Shown here: piece after piece, positions 16,695-25,555 of the stretch
Position numbering within the stretch: the first letter of the stretch is position 1
How the letters are laid out: each line of letters starts with the position of its first letter
Source: 62-47 sp039808365
GTDB taxonomy: Bacteria > Pseudomonadota > Alphaproteobacteria > Rhizobiales > Xanthobacteraceae
Length of the DNA stretch: 64,000 bases
Assembly: GCA_039808365.1 (NCBI GenBank)
Contig: JBDHSX010000004.1
Location: 24,234 to 88,233 of the forward strand
Direction: 5' to 3'
Translations under genes and position numbers: made by a program
The notes under the pieces: generated by a model
What the model saw: only the letters and a program-made list of their open reading frames with translations
What the model was told of the DNA's origin: nothing
The model's database searches: none

Positions 16695-18042
16695 CGCGCG
16701 CCTCCTGCTCGTCCAGAAGCGTTTTCTCGGTTTCGAAAATCGAGATCACCGGAATGAACCGAATCGCCAGCAGGAACGGCACCAGGAAAAGCCCGATGGT
16801 GCCGAAATAGGTCGACCAGTCCCAGAACGTCGGCGTGTAGTGGCGCCACGACGAAACCAGGAAATCGCGGTAGAGCGTGGTCACCAGGATCATATAGCGT
16901 TCCAGCCACATGCCGATGATCACCGAAGCGGAAATCAGCAGCAGCGCCCAGCCGGTCCGCCGCACGATACGCCACCATAGCAGTTGCAGCGGAACAAAGT
17001 TGAAGACGACGGCCCCCCAATAGAGCCACGCATAGGCGCCAATGGTGCGGTTGAGCAGCGTTTGCAGGTCGTGGGAATTGCCGCCGTAAAGGGTATCAAC
17101 GACTTCGAAGACGTAGCCGTATCCGGTCATCAGCCCGGTCGCGAGCAGCACCTTGCCGAGCACGTCAAGATGATCGCGTGTGACGAGGTTTCCCAGACCG
17201 AACATCGCCCGGAGCGCCACCGCGATGACAGAGACGACGGCGAAGCCGGAGAACGCGGCGCCGAGCACGAAATAGGGCGGGAACAGCGTCGAGTGCCAGC
17301 CCGGCATTTGGCTGGCGGCGAACAGCAACGAGATTTCACTATGCACGGAGACCACGAGCGGCACGGCGATGGCCGCCATGATCCGATAGGTCCGCGACCA
17401 GCGGCTCCAATGAATTGTCGAGCCGCGCCAGCCGAGCGCCAGAATGCCGAAGAATATCTGCCAGCCACGCCGACGTGCCCGGTCGCGCGCGTTGGCGAGG
17501 TCGGGGATCAGCCCGGTATACCAGAACAGCACCGAGACGCTGAGATAGGTCAACACCGCCCAGATATCCCACTCCAACGGACTGCGGAACTGCGGCCAGA
17601 CGCCCATCGTCGCCGGATAGGGAAACATCCAGTAGAGATACCAGGGGCGGCCGAGATGGAGCACCGGATAGATACCGGCGCATACCACGGCGAACAGTGT
17701 CATGGTTTCGGCGAAGCGATTGAGCGAATTGCGCCACTCGCTGCCGGTCAGCAACAGCAGCGCCGAAATCAGCGTGCCGGCGTGGCCGATGCCGAGCCAC
17801 CAGACATAATTATGGATCGCGAAGGCCCAGGTCACCGGGACGTTGAGGCCCCATATGCCGACGCCACGGGTGAACAGTTCGATCACCGAGACGATGAACA
17901 GCACCAGTAGCACGATCGCGATCGTCATCGCGATCCACCATTGCCGTCGCGCGGGGAAATGCAGCGGAATGCCGGTCAGTTGCCGGCTGATGTCGCCGAT
18001 GCTCTGATCGGTCGGAAGGATGTCGGTTGCCGAAGCCGTCAT
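16687..18042 (-). CDS. actC: Alternative complex III, NrfD/PsrC-family quinol-binding subunit ActC
   Basis: 451 residues, polytopic (about ten helices), of the NrfD/PsrC (polysulfide reductase membrane subunit) family. Features are the conserved PVTWAFAIHNYVWWLGIGHAGTLISALLLL segment, given here only in parts (FAIHNYVWW, GIGHAGT), and GRPWYLYWMFPYP. It provides the periplasmic-side quinol oxidation site of ACIII. The ATG overlaps the actB stop (ATGA). Confidence 0.95.
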   Translation of the reverse strand: MTASATDILPTDQSIGDISRQLTGIPLHFPARRQWWIAMTIAIVLLVLFIVSVIELFTRGVGIWGLNVPVTWAFAIHNYVWWLGIGHAGTLISALLLLTGSEWRNSLNRFAETMTLFAVVCAGIYPVLHLGRPWYLYWMFPYPATMGVWPQFRSPLEWDIWAVLTYLSVSVLFWYTGLIPDLANARDRARRRGWQIFFGILALGWRGSTIHWSRWSRTYRIMAAIAVPLVVSVHSEISLLFAASQMPGWHSTLFPPYFVLGAAFSGFAVVSVIAVALRAMFGLGNLVTRDHLDVLGKVLLATGLMTGYGYVFEVVDTLYGGNSHDLQTLLNRTIGAYAWLYWGAVVFNFVPLQLLWWRIVRRTGWALLLISASVIIGMWLERYMILVTTLYRDFLVSSWRHYTPTFWDWSTYFGTIGLFLVPFLLAIRFIPVISIFETEKTLLDEQEARDG

Positions 18043-20906
18043 GTCCGGTCGTCCTCGTCGTCGGACCCGTCATTCCACTTGGCGAGATAGGTCGTGCGCG
18101 GTCGTGTCCCCAGTTTCTCCAGCAATGCATAATGGCGCCCGCTTCTGCGCAGCTTCGAGACCTCCGAATCGGGATCGTTGATATCGCCGAACACGATCGC
18201 GCGGGTCGGGCACGCGGCTTGGCAGGCTGTCACTACGTCGCCGTCGCGCAAGTCGCGATTGTCCTTGTCCGCCGCGACGTGCGCCGCTTGAATGCGCTGG
18301 GTGCAATAAGTGCATTTCTCCATCACGCCGCGCGAGCGCAGCGTGACATCCGGATTGTGAACCGGTTCGGCCGGCGCTTCCGGCGTATATCGATAGTCAA
18401 GATAGTTGAAGCGTCGCACCTTGTAAGGGCAATAGCTCGAACAGGTCCGCGTGCCGATGCAGCGGTTGTAGACCATCTGGTTGATGCCCTCGGGGCTATG
18501 CGTGGTGGCATGAACCGGGCAGCCCATCTCGCAGGGCGCATCCTCGCACTGCATGCAGGGGACGGGCTGGAAATAGCTGCGTGGAGTCTCGACATCGCCA
18601 ACGTAGTAGCGGGCGATCCGCAGCCAGTGCATTTCGCGGCCCATCTCCACCTGGGCCTTGCCGACGACGGCGATGTTGTTCTCCGCCGTGCAGGCCGCGA
18701 CGCAGGCGTTGCAGCCGATACAGGAGTCGATATCGATCACCATGCCCCAGGCGTTTTTCGCCGACGGGTGAGGCGGATAGAGACTGGGTTGCGGCGACGG
18801 GGCGGGCAAGGTGGGGGAAGCGACGCTCACCTCACGAACCAGATCGAATCCCTCCATCCGGTGATGCAACTGGGTGACGGCGAGGGTCTCCTTGCGATCG
18901 AGCTTTCGCACCGCGCCTTGGGCCAGCCACGGCGTGGCTGCCGGACGCACGCTGTAGGCGTTGTAGCCGATCCCGTCGCCGACGCGGCCAGCCTGTTCGC
19001 GGCCATGGCCGAGCCAAAGGCCGAAGGTGTTGTCGGCCTGACCCGGCATGATCCAGGCCGGGCCTGAAACCTTGCGACCGTCGATGTCGATCTCAAGTAC
19101 GTCGCCGTTTTCGACCTCGACCTCGCGCGCCCATGCCGGGGAAACGGCAACGACGTTGCCCCACGTCAGCGTCGAAAGCGGCTTCGGCAATTCCTGAAGC
19201 CAGCCGAGATTGGCGAACCGGCCGTCCCACACGGTGGGATCGAGGCGAAACGCGATGTCTGATCCATCCGCGCCTGGAGGCGCTGGCTCGATCTTGCCGG
19301 AAACCGGCGTCGCTTGGATCTCAGGGGCATTGCCAGCCACTAAGCCATCGCGCAGTGCTTGCTGCCATTTCGCGTCGAAGGATTCGCCAAATGCGTCCCG
19401 CCAGGTCTTCCTGACGGATTCATCGGCGGCTTGGTCGCGACCCAGCATCATCGCCATGATCTGATGCCGCGATCTGACGTCGTAGAACGGTGTCATCACC
19501 GGCTGGATGATGGTCGCGGCGCCATCCACCGCGCGGGCATCGCTCCAGCTCTCCAGATCATGAGTCAGCGGAAGCTGCCAGGTGCCGCGATGGCCGGTCT
19601 CGTCACGATAGAGACCGATGTGAATCGAGGTCTTCACCTTGGATAGCGCGCTGGCGAAGTCGAGCGAGCCCGGCGCGGTATACACAGGGTTGGCGTCGAG
19701 GATCACCAATGTGTCCACCTGTCCCGTATTCATGTCGATGACGAGTTCATCGAGCGATGCCGTGGCGACGCCAGGATCGGCAACCGGCGAGGTCAGTTTC
19801 AATGTCTGGCCGGATGCGCCGATAGTCTCGTTGATTTGCGCCACCCAGCGCGCCGTCTGCGCACCGGTTCCGAGGCCGGCGGTCACCAATGCCCGGCCTT
19901 TCGCGGCGTTGAGCGCCGCGCCGGTGCGGTCGAGCCACCGGCGTTCTTCCGCGGAGAGGTCGTTCACCGACGCCCCGACAACGCCGAGCCGGGCCGCGAG
20001 TGTTTCGACGAGATGCGGCATGCGGGACGGGGCGGCGCGCAGGCGATATGACGCAACCGCGCCGGTCGCCGCCGGAATACTTTCCGCGCAATGGAGCTGA
20101 ATGCCCGGCACGTCGCCGCGACGGCGTGCCTGCGCCCATTTGATCGCATTCAAAAGCTGACGCGGGCCGGGACCTAGAAAATCATCATCGAAGCTGACGA
20201 CAACGGAACAGGCATCGAGCTGATAGTGCAAGTCGAGAGGTTCGCCGTAGGCCGCGATCGCGTGGGCGATCCGCTCGCGCTCGCCCGAGGTATCGTGAAG
20301 ATGCACGCGCGCGGCCGGAAACTGCGATTGCAATTCCCTGATCTGGCGCACCAACGTCGGAGATGTCGTTTGCGACAGCAGCAAGCGAAGCCGCTTGCCG
20401 CCGTCCTTTTGCCATTCCCGGCGTTGATCCGAAAACATGGCGCCGACGTCGGTCCATGTCACGGGTTCGCCGGCGCGGGTCGGACTTTGCGCGCGATCCG
20501 GGTCGTAGAGCTGAAGCACGGCGGCCTGCATGAACACATCGCTGCGTCCTTGCGTCGCCGGATGTCCGGGAAGTCCATCCAGCTTGGTGGGACGGCCATC
20601 GTAAGTCGTCGCCAGCACCGGCTGGGCATAGCCATCCAGGGTGACGGCGGTTGCGTAATGACGTGGTACGCCGGGCAGGGCGGATTCCGGCTGATCCACA
20701 TAGGGAATGCCGGCGACGAACGGGCTTTTCTCGCATCCGGTCAAGCCTGCGAGGGCAAGGGATGCCGCCATGATCTTGAGAAAGTCGCGGCGCGCGGTCG
20801 GCGGAAAGCTCGCGGCAACGGGAAACTCCGCCGCGATTTTTTTGGCGAAAGCTGGATCGCCCGCCAATTCCTCGATGCTTGTCCATTGTTTCGGCAGCGT
20901 CGTCAT
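18039..20906 (-). CDS. actB: Alternative complex III, iron-sulfur subunit ActB (molybdopterin oxidoreductase-like)
   Basis: 955 residues from ATG 20906. A Tat-variant signal (TARRDFLKIMAASLALAG) precedes a molybdopterin-oxidoreductase-like domain that in known ACIII contains no molybdenum. The C-terminal part is a four-cluster ferredoxin-like domain with CIGCNACVAAC, CMQCEDAPCEMGC, CIGTRTCSSYC and CTYCTQRI...CQAACP. It is the periplasmic core of the complex, wiring the quinol site to the cytochromes. The ATG overlaps the actA stop by ATGA. Confidence 0.95.
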   Translation of the reverse strand: MTTLPKQWTSIEELAGDPAFAKKIAAEFPVAASFPPTARRDFLKIMAASLALAGLTGCEKSPFVAGIPYVDQPESALPGVPRHYATAVTLDGYAQPVLATTYDGRPTKLDGLPGHPATQGRSDVFMQAAVLQLYDPDRAQSPTRAGEPVTWTDVGAMFSDQRREWQKDGGKRLRLLLSQTTSPTLVRQIRELQSQFPAARVHLHDTSGERERIAHAIAAYGEPLDLHYQLDACSVVVSFDDDFLGPGPRQLLNAIKWAQARRRGDVPGIQLHCAESIPAATGAVASYRLRAAPSRMPHLVETLAARLGVVGASVNDLSAEERRWLDRTGAALNAAKGRALVTAGLGTGAQTARWVAQINETIGASGQTLKLTSPVADPGVATASLDELVIDMNTGQVDTLVILDANPVYTAPGSLDFASALSKVKTSIHIGLYRDETGHRGTWQLPLTHDLESWSDARAVDGAATIIQPVMTPFYDVRSRHQIMAMMLGRDQAADESVRKTWRDAFGESFDAKWQQALRDGLVAGNAPEIQATPVSGKIEPAPPGADGSDIAFRLDPTVWDGRFANLGWLQELPKPLSTLTWGNVVAVSPAWAREVEVENGDVLEIDIDGRKVSGPAWIMPGQADNTFGLWLGHGREQAGRVGDGIGYNAYSVRPAATPWLAQGAVRKLDRKETLAVTQLHHRMEGFDLVREVSVASPTLPAPSPQPSLYPPHPSAKNAWGMVIDIDSCIGCNACVAACTAENNIAVVGKAQVEMGREMHWLRIARYYVGDVETPRSYFQPVPCMQCEDAPCEMGCPVHATTHSPEGINQMVYNRCIGTRTCSSYCPYKVRRFNYLDYRYTPEAPAEPVHNPDVTLRSRGVMEKCTYCTQRIQAAHVAADKDNRDLRDGDVVTACQAACPTRAIVFGDINDPDSEVSKLRRSGRHYALLEKLGTRPRTTYLAKWNDGSDDEDDRT

Positions 20907-21559
20907 CGGTGGCACACGTAGCAATGGGTCAATTCACCCGATCGGATTCCGACATGGGCCGCGATCCTGGCGCCAAGATCGCGCGGAGGACCCGCGGGCT
21001 TCCACGTCATGTCGGTAATTTTGTCAGCCGGGCGAAGGTTCGGTGTCGGGTCGCGATGACAGTCGAGACAGAACTGCATCGTGAAGGCGCGAGCGCGGTA
21101 GGTGAGCGGCATCGTATCGACGCGGCCGTGGCACGTGACGCAGCCGACGCCCTTGGCGATGTGGATGTCGTGGCGAAAGAAAACATAGTCCGGCAGCTTG
21201 GCCACGCGGGTCCAGCGCAGCGGCTTGTTCTCGGTGAGGCTTTGGCGGACGGGCGCGAGCATCGCGGCGTGGGTCCAGATCTGGGAGTGGCAGGTCATAC
21301 AGGTGGCGGTCGGCGGCAATCCGGCTTTCGGGCCTCTCTCGACGTCGGCGTGGCAATAGCGGCAGTCGATTCCGAGCTCTCCGACATGATGGCGATGGCT
21401 GAACGGCACCGGCTGATGCGGCGCAATATCGGTCGATGTGACATAGGACGACCTCGCAAACCCGATTGCCGCGACGAGGCTCGCGCCGCAGGCCGACAGA
21501 AATCCGACCACGGCGAGCCGTAGCCAGGTGTCGGCCGTCGGCGAGAATATCTGGGTCAT
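20903..21559 (-). CDS. actA: Alternative complex III, pentaheme cytochrome c ActA
   Basis: 218 residues from ATG 21559: an N-terminal membrane anchor (LAVVGFLSACGASLVAAIGFA) and five CxxCH heme motifs (CRYCH, CMTCH, CVTCH, CLDCH, CYVCH), the exact number known for ActA. The first one lies in the GELGIDCRYCHADVE motif of the cytochrome c7-like family. First gene of actABCDEF, which is divergent from the coxBACD group. Codons upstream of 21559 in frame do not look coding. Confidence 0.95.
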   Translation of the reverse strand: MTQIFSPTADTWLRLAVVGFLSACGASLVAAIGFARSSYVTSTDIAPHQPVPFSHRHHVGELGIDCRYCHADVERGPKAGLPPTATCMTCHSQIWTHAAMLAPVRQSLTENKPLRWTRVAKLPDYVFFRHDIHIAKGVGCVTCHGRVDTMPLTYRARAFTMQFCLDCHRDPTPNLRPADKITDMTWKPAGPPRDLGARIAAHVGIRSGELTHCYVCHR

Positions 21560-21578
21560 TCTGTGGCCTCGGCATTTC

Positions 21579-21603
21579 AACCTCGCGGAAGCCGTTGCGT
21601 TCC
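21579..21603 (-). promoter_or_regulatory. Possible EcfG-type promoter of the act operon (weak)
   Basis: On the minus strand GGAAC (21603-21599) is followed by 17 nt and GGTT (21582-21579), one base off the CGTT -10 element. The start of actA at 21559 would leave a leader of only about 13 nt, which lowers confidence. It shares the N17-GGTT form with the site at 5231. Confidence 0.25.
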
Positions 21604-21654
21604 AGTCGCGGAACAAGCCGCGCCCACTCGCATTGTTACGTCGCAGGACGTGAG

Positions 21655-22038
21655 ATGACCAAACGGGTTGATTTCGAGCGCACGGATGTGTCGCCGGGCT
21701 TGCTGGCAAAACTTGCTGCGGGCGTCGCCGCCTTCGTGGTCGCCGTGCCGCTCGTCATGCCGTTGATTTATCCGCAAACGCGGCAGCCGAGATCGTCCCG
21801 GTTGCCGGACATCGCGGCCGGCGCGGCGGTGCTTGAGGTGAATCCCCGCGCGCGGCTCGCGCAGTTCGAACAGGCGGATTCAGCGGCGCTTCATCGATAT
21901 GGCTGGATCGATCGCGATCACGGCCTTGTGCAAATTCCGATCGCGCGCGCCATGGCGCTCCTGGCGCAACGCGGTTTGCCGGGCTGGCCCACAAGACCAT
22001 CCGAAAAAGAGCAGTTGCAAGACGGATCCCGTCACTGA
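21655..22038 (+). CDS. Conserved small membrane protein preceding cytochrome oxidase genes
   Basis: 127 residues: one N-terminal membrane helix (LAAGVAAFVVAVPLVMPLIY) and a periplasmic domain ending with YGWIDRDHGLVQIPIARAMALLAQRGLP. From memory, proteins with this YGWID-x4-G-x-V-x-IPI-x-RAM pattern are common next to ACIII/caa3 oxidase and SCO genes, but I know of no assigned function; a role in oxidase assembly is inference. ATG 21655 has TGAG just upstream only, so the ribosome site is weak. It lies 17 bp before coxB and 95 bp from the divergent actA. Confidence 0.75.
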   Translation: MTKRVDFERTDVSPGLLAKLAAGVAAFVVAVPLVMPLIYPQTRQPRSSRLPDIAAGAAVLEVNPRARLAQFEQADSAALHRYGWIDRDHGLVQIPIARAMALLAQRGLPGWPTRPSEKEQLQDGSRH

Positions 22039-22055
22039 CGCGGAGCAGGGAGCGG

Positions 22056-22997
22056 ATGTGGCGACAGTGGATTCCATTCTGGCACGAAGGGGTCTCGCCT
22101 TACGGCGGGGACGTCGATCTTCTGTTCCGCGGACTTCTTGGCGCCAGTGCCTTGGTTCTGGGACTTTTGCTGTTTCTAGTCTTGCTGTTCTGCATCCGTT
22201 ATCGCGCCGGAAACGATGTCGATCGCGAGAACCACGAGGCCAAGAGCTGGCATTGGGAAATCGGCTGGACCGCCGCGTCCCTGATCGCGTTTCTCGGCCT
22301 GTTCGCGTGGGGGGCGGGGGTTTTTCTGAAAATTTATCAAACGCCGGCCGATGACCTGACGGTGTTCGTCGTTGCCCAGCAATGGATGTGGAAGGTGCAG
22401 CATCCCGGCGGACAGGCCGAGATCAACGCCCTGCACATGCCGATCAATCGGCCGGTCAATCTGGTGATGGCGTCGCAGGACGTCATTCACAGTTTTTTCA
22501 TTCCGGCGCTTCGCCTTAAGCATGACGTGGTTCCGGGCCGCTATCAGAGCATCGAGATCGAAGCTAGTCGCCCGGGCCGCTATCACCTGTTCTGTGCCGA
22601 ATACTGCGGCACCGATCACGCGCGGATGGGGGGCGAGGTCGTCGCGATGCGTCCCGCTGACTATGCCGCATGGTTGACGCAGCAGGCGCCCTCCAGTCCG
22701 CTGACGCGGCAGGGCGGCGCGCTATTCCGGCAGCTCGGCTGCTCAGGCTGCCACGAGGGATCGAGCCGCGTCCACGCGCCGCGACTGGAGGGCCTCTATG
22801 GAAAGCCTGTTCCGTTGGCGGACGGCACGATCGTGATCGCCGACGACAAATACCTGCGCGACTCCATTCTGCTGCCGCGCAGCCAGATCGCGGCGGGCTA
22901 TGAGCCGGTGATGCCTTCGTTCGAGGGACGGATCGACGAAGCGCAGTTATTACAACTGGTTGCCTATATCAAGTCGCTGGCGGCGGTGAAGCCATGA
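22056..22997 (+). CDS. coxB: Cytochrome c oxidase subunit II with fused cytochrome c domain
   Basis: 313 residues. Two N-terminal helices (about 24-46 and 68-90) are followed by the cupredoxin domain with the binuclear CuA ligands: His in DVIHSFFIPALRLKHD and CAEYCGTDHARM (C-x3-C-x3-H-x2-M). A C-terminal cytochrome c domain follows with heme motif LGCSGCHEGSS and a possible Met ligand in EPVMPSFEG. The extra heme marks a caa3-type oxidase that accepts electrons directly from ACIII or a cytochrome c. GGGAG lies before ATG 22056; the stop overlaps coxA (ATGA). Confidence 0.96.
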   Translation: MWRQWIPFWHEGVSPYGGDVDLLFRGLLGASALVLGLLLFLVLLFCIRYRAGNDVDRENHEAKSWHWEIGWTAASLIAFLGLFAWGAGVFLKIYQTPADDLTVFVVAQQWMWKVQHPGGQAEINALHMPINRPVNLVMASQDVIHSFFIPALRLKHDVVPGRYQSIEIEASRPGRYHLFCAEYCGTDHARMGGEVVAMRPADYAAWLTQQAPSSPLTRQGGALFRQLGCSGCHEGSSRVHAPRLEGLYGKPVPLADGTIVIADDKYLRDSILLPRSQIAAGYEPVMPSFEGRIDEAQLLQLVAYIKSLAAVKP

Positions 22998-24595
22998 CCG
23001 GGAAAACCTATCTCAACGAAGATTATCGTCTCGGCTCCTGGTTCACCACCACGGACCACAAGCGAATTGCGATCCTGTACTTCGCCACGCTGATTTTCTT
23101 TTTTTTCGTCGGCGGCGCGGCCGCGACCTTGATCCGGATCGAGCTTGCGACCCCCGGACCTGATGTGGTTAGCGCCGACACCTACAATCGGCTGTTCACC
23201 ATGCATGGCATCATCATGGTGTGGTTCTTCCTGATCCCGTCGATTCCGAACACGCTGGGAAATTTCATCGTGCCCCTGATGATCGGCGCGCGCGATCTGG
23301 CCTTTCCGCGGCTCAACCTGGCGAGCTGGTATCTGTTCGTGCTGGGCGGAAGCGTTACGCTGTATGCGATCTTCATGGGCGGCATCGACACCGGATGGAC
23401 GCTCTACACGCCATTCTCGACGCTCTATTCCAACAGTTATGTCTCAGTCGCGGTCGTCGGCATCTTCATCGCCGGCTTTTCGTCCATTCTCACCGGGCTG
23501 AACTTCATCGTCACGATCCACAAGCTGCGCGCGCCGGGCCTGACCTGGTATCGGCTGCCGCTATTTATCTGGTCGCTGTATGCGACATCCGTGATTTTGG
23601 TGCTGGCGACGCCGGTGCTGGCGATGACGCTGGTGCTGCTGGTGGCGGAGCGGCTGTTCGGTGTCGGCATTTTCGATCCGCGGATCGGCGGCGATCCGTT
23701 GCTGTTCCAGCACCTGTTCTGGTTCTATTCCCATCCGGCGGTGTACATCATGATCCTGCCGGGCATGGGAGTCGTGAACGAGCTGATCGCGTGCTACGCG
23801 CGCAAGAAGATTTTTGGCTACAAGTTCGTGGCGTGGGCCAGCCTGGCCATCGCGGCGGCGGGCTTCCTGGTCTGGGGCCACCACATGTTCGTGTCCGGGC
23901 AGTCGTTGACCGCGAGCCTTGTGTTCTCGTTCATGAGTTTCATCGTCGCCGTGCCCTCGGCGATCAAGGTGTTCAATTGGACCGCGACGTTGCACAAGGG
24001 AACGATTCGATTCGACGCGCCGATGCTCTACGCGCTGGCCTTTATCGGCCTGTTCACCATCGGCGGCTTGACCGGACTGTTCCTCGCCTGTCTCGCTTTC
24101 GACGTCTACGCGACCGATACCTATTTCGTCGTCGCGCACTTTCACTACATCATGGTCGGCGGCATGGTGACGGCCTATTTTGGCGGACTGCACTACTGGT
24201 GGCCCAAGATCACCGGTCGCATGTATCCGGAATATTGGGCGCGCGCGGCCGCCATCCTGATCTTCTTCGGGTTCAATCTGACGTTCTTTCCGCAGTTCAT
24301 TCTCGGTGCCGAGGGAATGCCGCGGCGTTATCACATTTACCCGCCGGAATTCCAGGTCTGGAATGTGCTGTCGTCCGGCGGCGCATCCATTCTCGCCGCC
24401 GCCTACCTGCTGCCGATGTTCTATCTCGGCTATTCGTTGTTCTTCGGTCGGCGCGCCCCGGCCAATCCATGGGGCGCCACGGGGCTGGAATGGCGAACGT
24501 CGTCACCGCCGCCGCGGCTGAACTTCGATCAACAACCCGTCGTGACCGAAGACCCGTATGACTACGCCCACGCGCCGGAGCCGCAACATGTCTGA
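22994..24595 (+). CDS. coxA: Cytochrome c oxidase subunit I, A2-type heme-copper oxidase
   Basis: 533 residues, about 12 helices. The catalytic core has HGIIMVWF (low-spin heme His), FYSHPAVYIMILPGMG (CuB His cross-linked to Tyr), FLVWGHHMFVSGQ (CuB His pair) and AHFHYIMVGGM (heme ligands). The usual D-channel Glu of A1-type enzymes (HPEV) is Ala here, but is preceded by the Tyr-Ser pair that defines A2-type oxidases, as in Rhodothermus caa3. It reduces O2 and pumps protons. The end overlaps coxC by 8 bp. Confidence 0.97.
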   Translation: MTGKTYLNEDYRLGSWFTTTDHKRIAILYFATLIFFFFVGGAAATLIRIELATPGPDVVSADTYNRLFTMHGIIMVWFFLIPSIPNTLGNFIVPLMIGARDLAFPRLNLASWYLFVLGGSVTLYAIFMGGIDTGWTLYTPFSTLYSNSYVSVAVVGIFIAGFSSILTGLNFIVTIHKLRAPGLTWYRLPLFIWSLYATSVILVLATPVLAMTLVLLVAERLFGVGIFDPRIGGDPLLFQHLFWFYSHPAVYIMILPGMGVVNELIACYARKKIFGYKFVAWASLAIAAAGFLVWGHHMFVSGQSLTASLVFSFMSFIVAVPSAIKVFNWTATLHKGTIRFDAPMLYALAFIGLFTIGGLTGLFLACLAFDVYATDTYFVVAHFHYIMVGGMVTAYFGGLHYWWPKITGRMYPEYWARAAAILIFFGFNLTFFPQFILGAEGMPRRYHIYPPEFQVWNVLSSGGASILAAAYLLPMFYLGYSLFFGRRAPANPWGATGLEWRTSSPPPRLNFDQQPVVTEDPYDYAHAPEPQHV

Positions 24596-25232
24596 CAGTC
24601 CGGACATCGCCGAGCATCTGGCGACCCGCGCGCAACGCGACGACGTGCTCGAGCTTGGGATGTGGACGTTCCTGTCGACCGAAGTGCTGCTGTTTGGCGG
24701 CCTGATCCTTGCCTATTTCGTCTATCGTCATGCCGACCCGGAGGCGTTTCTCGCGGCGGGGCGCGAGACCAGGATCGCCATCGGAACGATCAACACCGCT
24801 CTGCTGCTGACATCGAGCTTCTGCGTGGCGGCGGCGCTTCAGGCGGCGGAGCAGGGCGAGCGCCGCGCGACCCGCGCCCTGCTCGGAATCGCCATCCTGC
24901 TGGCGCTGGGCTTTCTGGGATTGAAGGGCGTCGAGTACGTCGCGGAGTACCGCGAGCATCTCGTTCCCGGCATCGACTTCGCGCGCACCGGCAAGAACGC
25001 TCATGGGATAGAGCTGTTCTTCATCTTCTATTTCGTCGCGACGCTGCTTCACGGACTCCATGTGGTATGCGGGATCGGTGTGCTGGGCGTCTTCGCCGCC
25101 TTGGCTACGGCGACAAGGGTGAATTCGCGCTATGTCGCGGGGTTGAGAACGGCCGCGCTCTATTGGCATTTCGTCGATCTGGTCTGGATCTTTCTGTTTG
25201 CCCTGATCTATCTGCCGGGACGAAGCTCATGA
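24588..25232 (+). CDS. coxC: Cytochrome c oxidase subunit III
   Basis: 214 residues from ATG 24588, with GGAG 7 nt upstream inside the coxA end. Family motifs are LGMWTFLSTEVLLFGGLILAY and FYFVATLLHGLHVVCGIGVL, with about five to six membrane helices and C-terminal YWHFVDLVWIFLFALIYL. It stabilises proton uptake in subunit I. The stop overlaps the coxD start by ATGA. Confidence 0.95.
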   Translation: MSDSPDIAEHLATRAQRDDVLELGMWTFLSTEVLLFGGLILAYFVYRHADPEAFLAAGRETRIAIGTINTALLLTSSFCVAAALQAAEQGERRATRALLGIAILLALGFLGLKGVEYVAEYREHLVPGIDFARTGKNAHGIELFFIFYFVATLLHGLHVVCGIGVLGVFAALATATRVNSRYVAGLRTAALYWHFVDLVWIFLFALIYLPGRSS

Positions 25233-25528
25233 GTGGAATCAATTGTCCGAAGCCGAGGACATGGCGCCCTTCCGTCGATCTGGTTGTTTGCTGGATCGGC
25301 CTGTTGGCGTTGCTGGGGCTGACTGTCGTGCTCGCCTATCGGCCGCTGGGGTCGTTCAATTTCGCGGTCGCCATGACGATCGCGGCGATCAAGGCCGGGC
25401 TGGTCGCGGCGGTTTTCATGGAGCTTCGCCACCGCTCCGGTGTCGTCCGTGCCTTCGCCGCTGCCGGATTCTTGTGGCTCGCGATATTGCTGTGGCTCAG
25501 CCTGATGGATTTTGTGACGCGGGTATGA
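25229..25528 (+). CDS. coxD: Cytochrome c oxidase subunit IV family protein
   Basis: 99 residues with three helices (LVVCWIGLLALLGLTVVLAY; FAVAMTIAAIKAGLVAAVFMEL; AFAAAGFLWLAILLWLSLMDF), the pattern of the bacterial subunit IV/CaaD family that ends in a short tail. Last gene of coxBACD, coupled to coxC by an ATGA overlap. It converges with the triheme cytochrome gene on the other strand. Confidence 0.85.
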   Translation: MSGINCPKPRTWRPSVDLVVCWIGLLALLGLTVVLAYRPLGSFNFAVAMTIAAIKAGLVAAVFMELRHRSGVVRAFAAAGFLWLAILLWLSLMDFVTRV

Positions 25529-25555
25529 AGCGTCGTCCCGTTCCAGACATTTCGT

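Noticed and set aside
18039..20906. ActB as a catalytic molybdenum enzyme
   Set aside because: The context (ActA, ActC, ActD, ActE) fixes it as the ACIII subunit, whose molybdopterin-like domain has no cofactor in characterised complexes.
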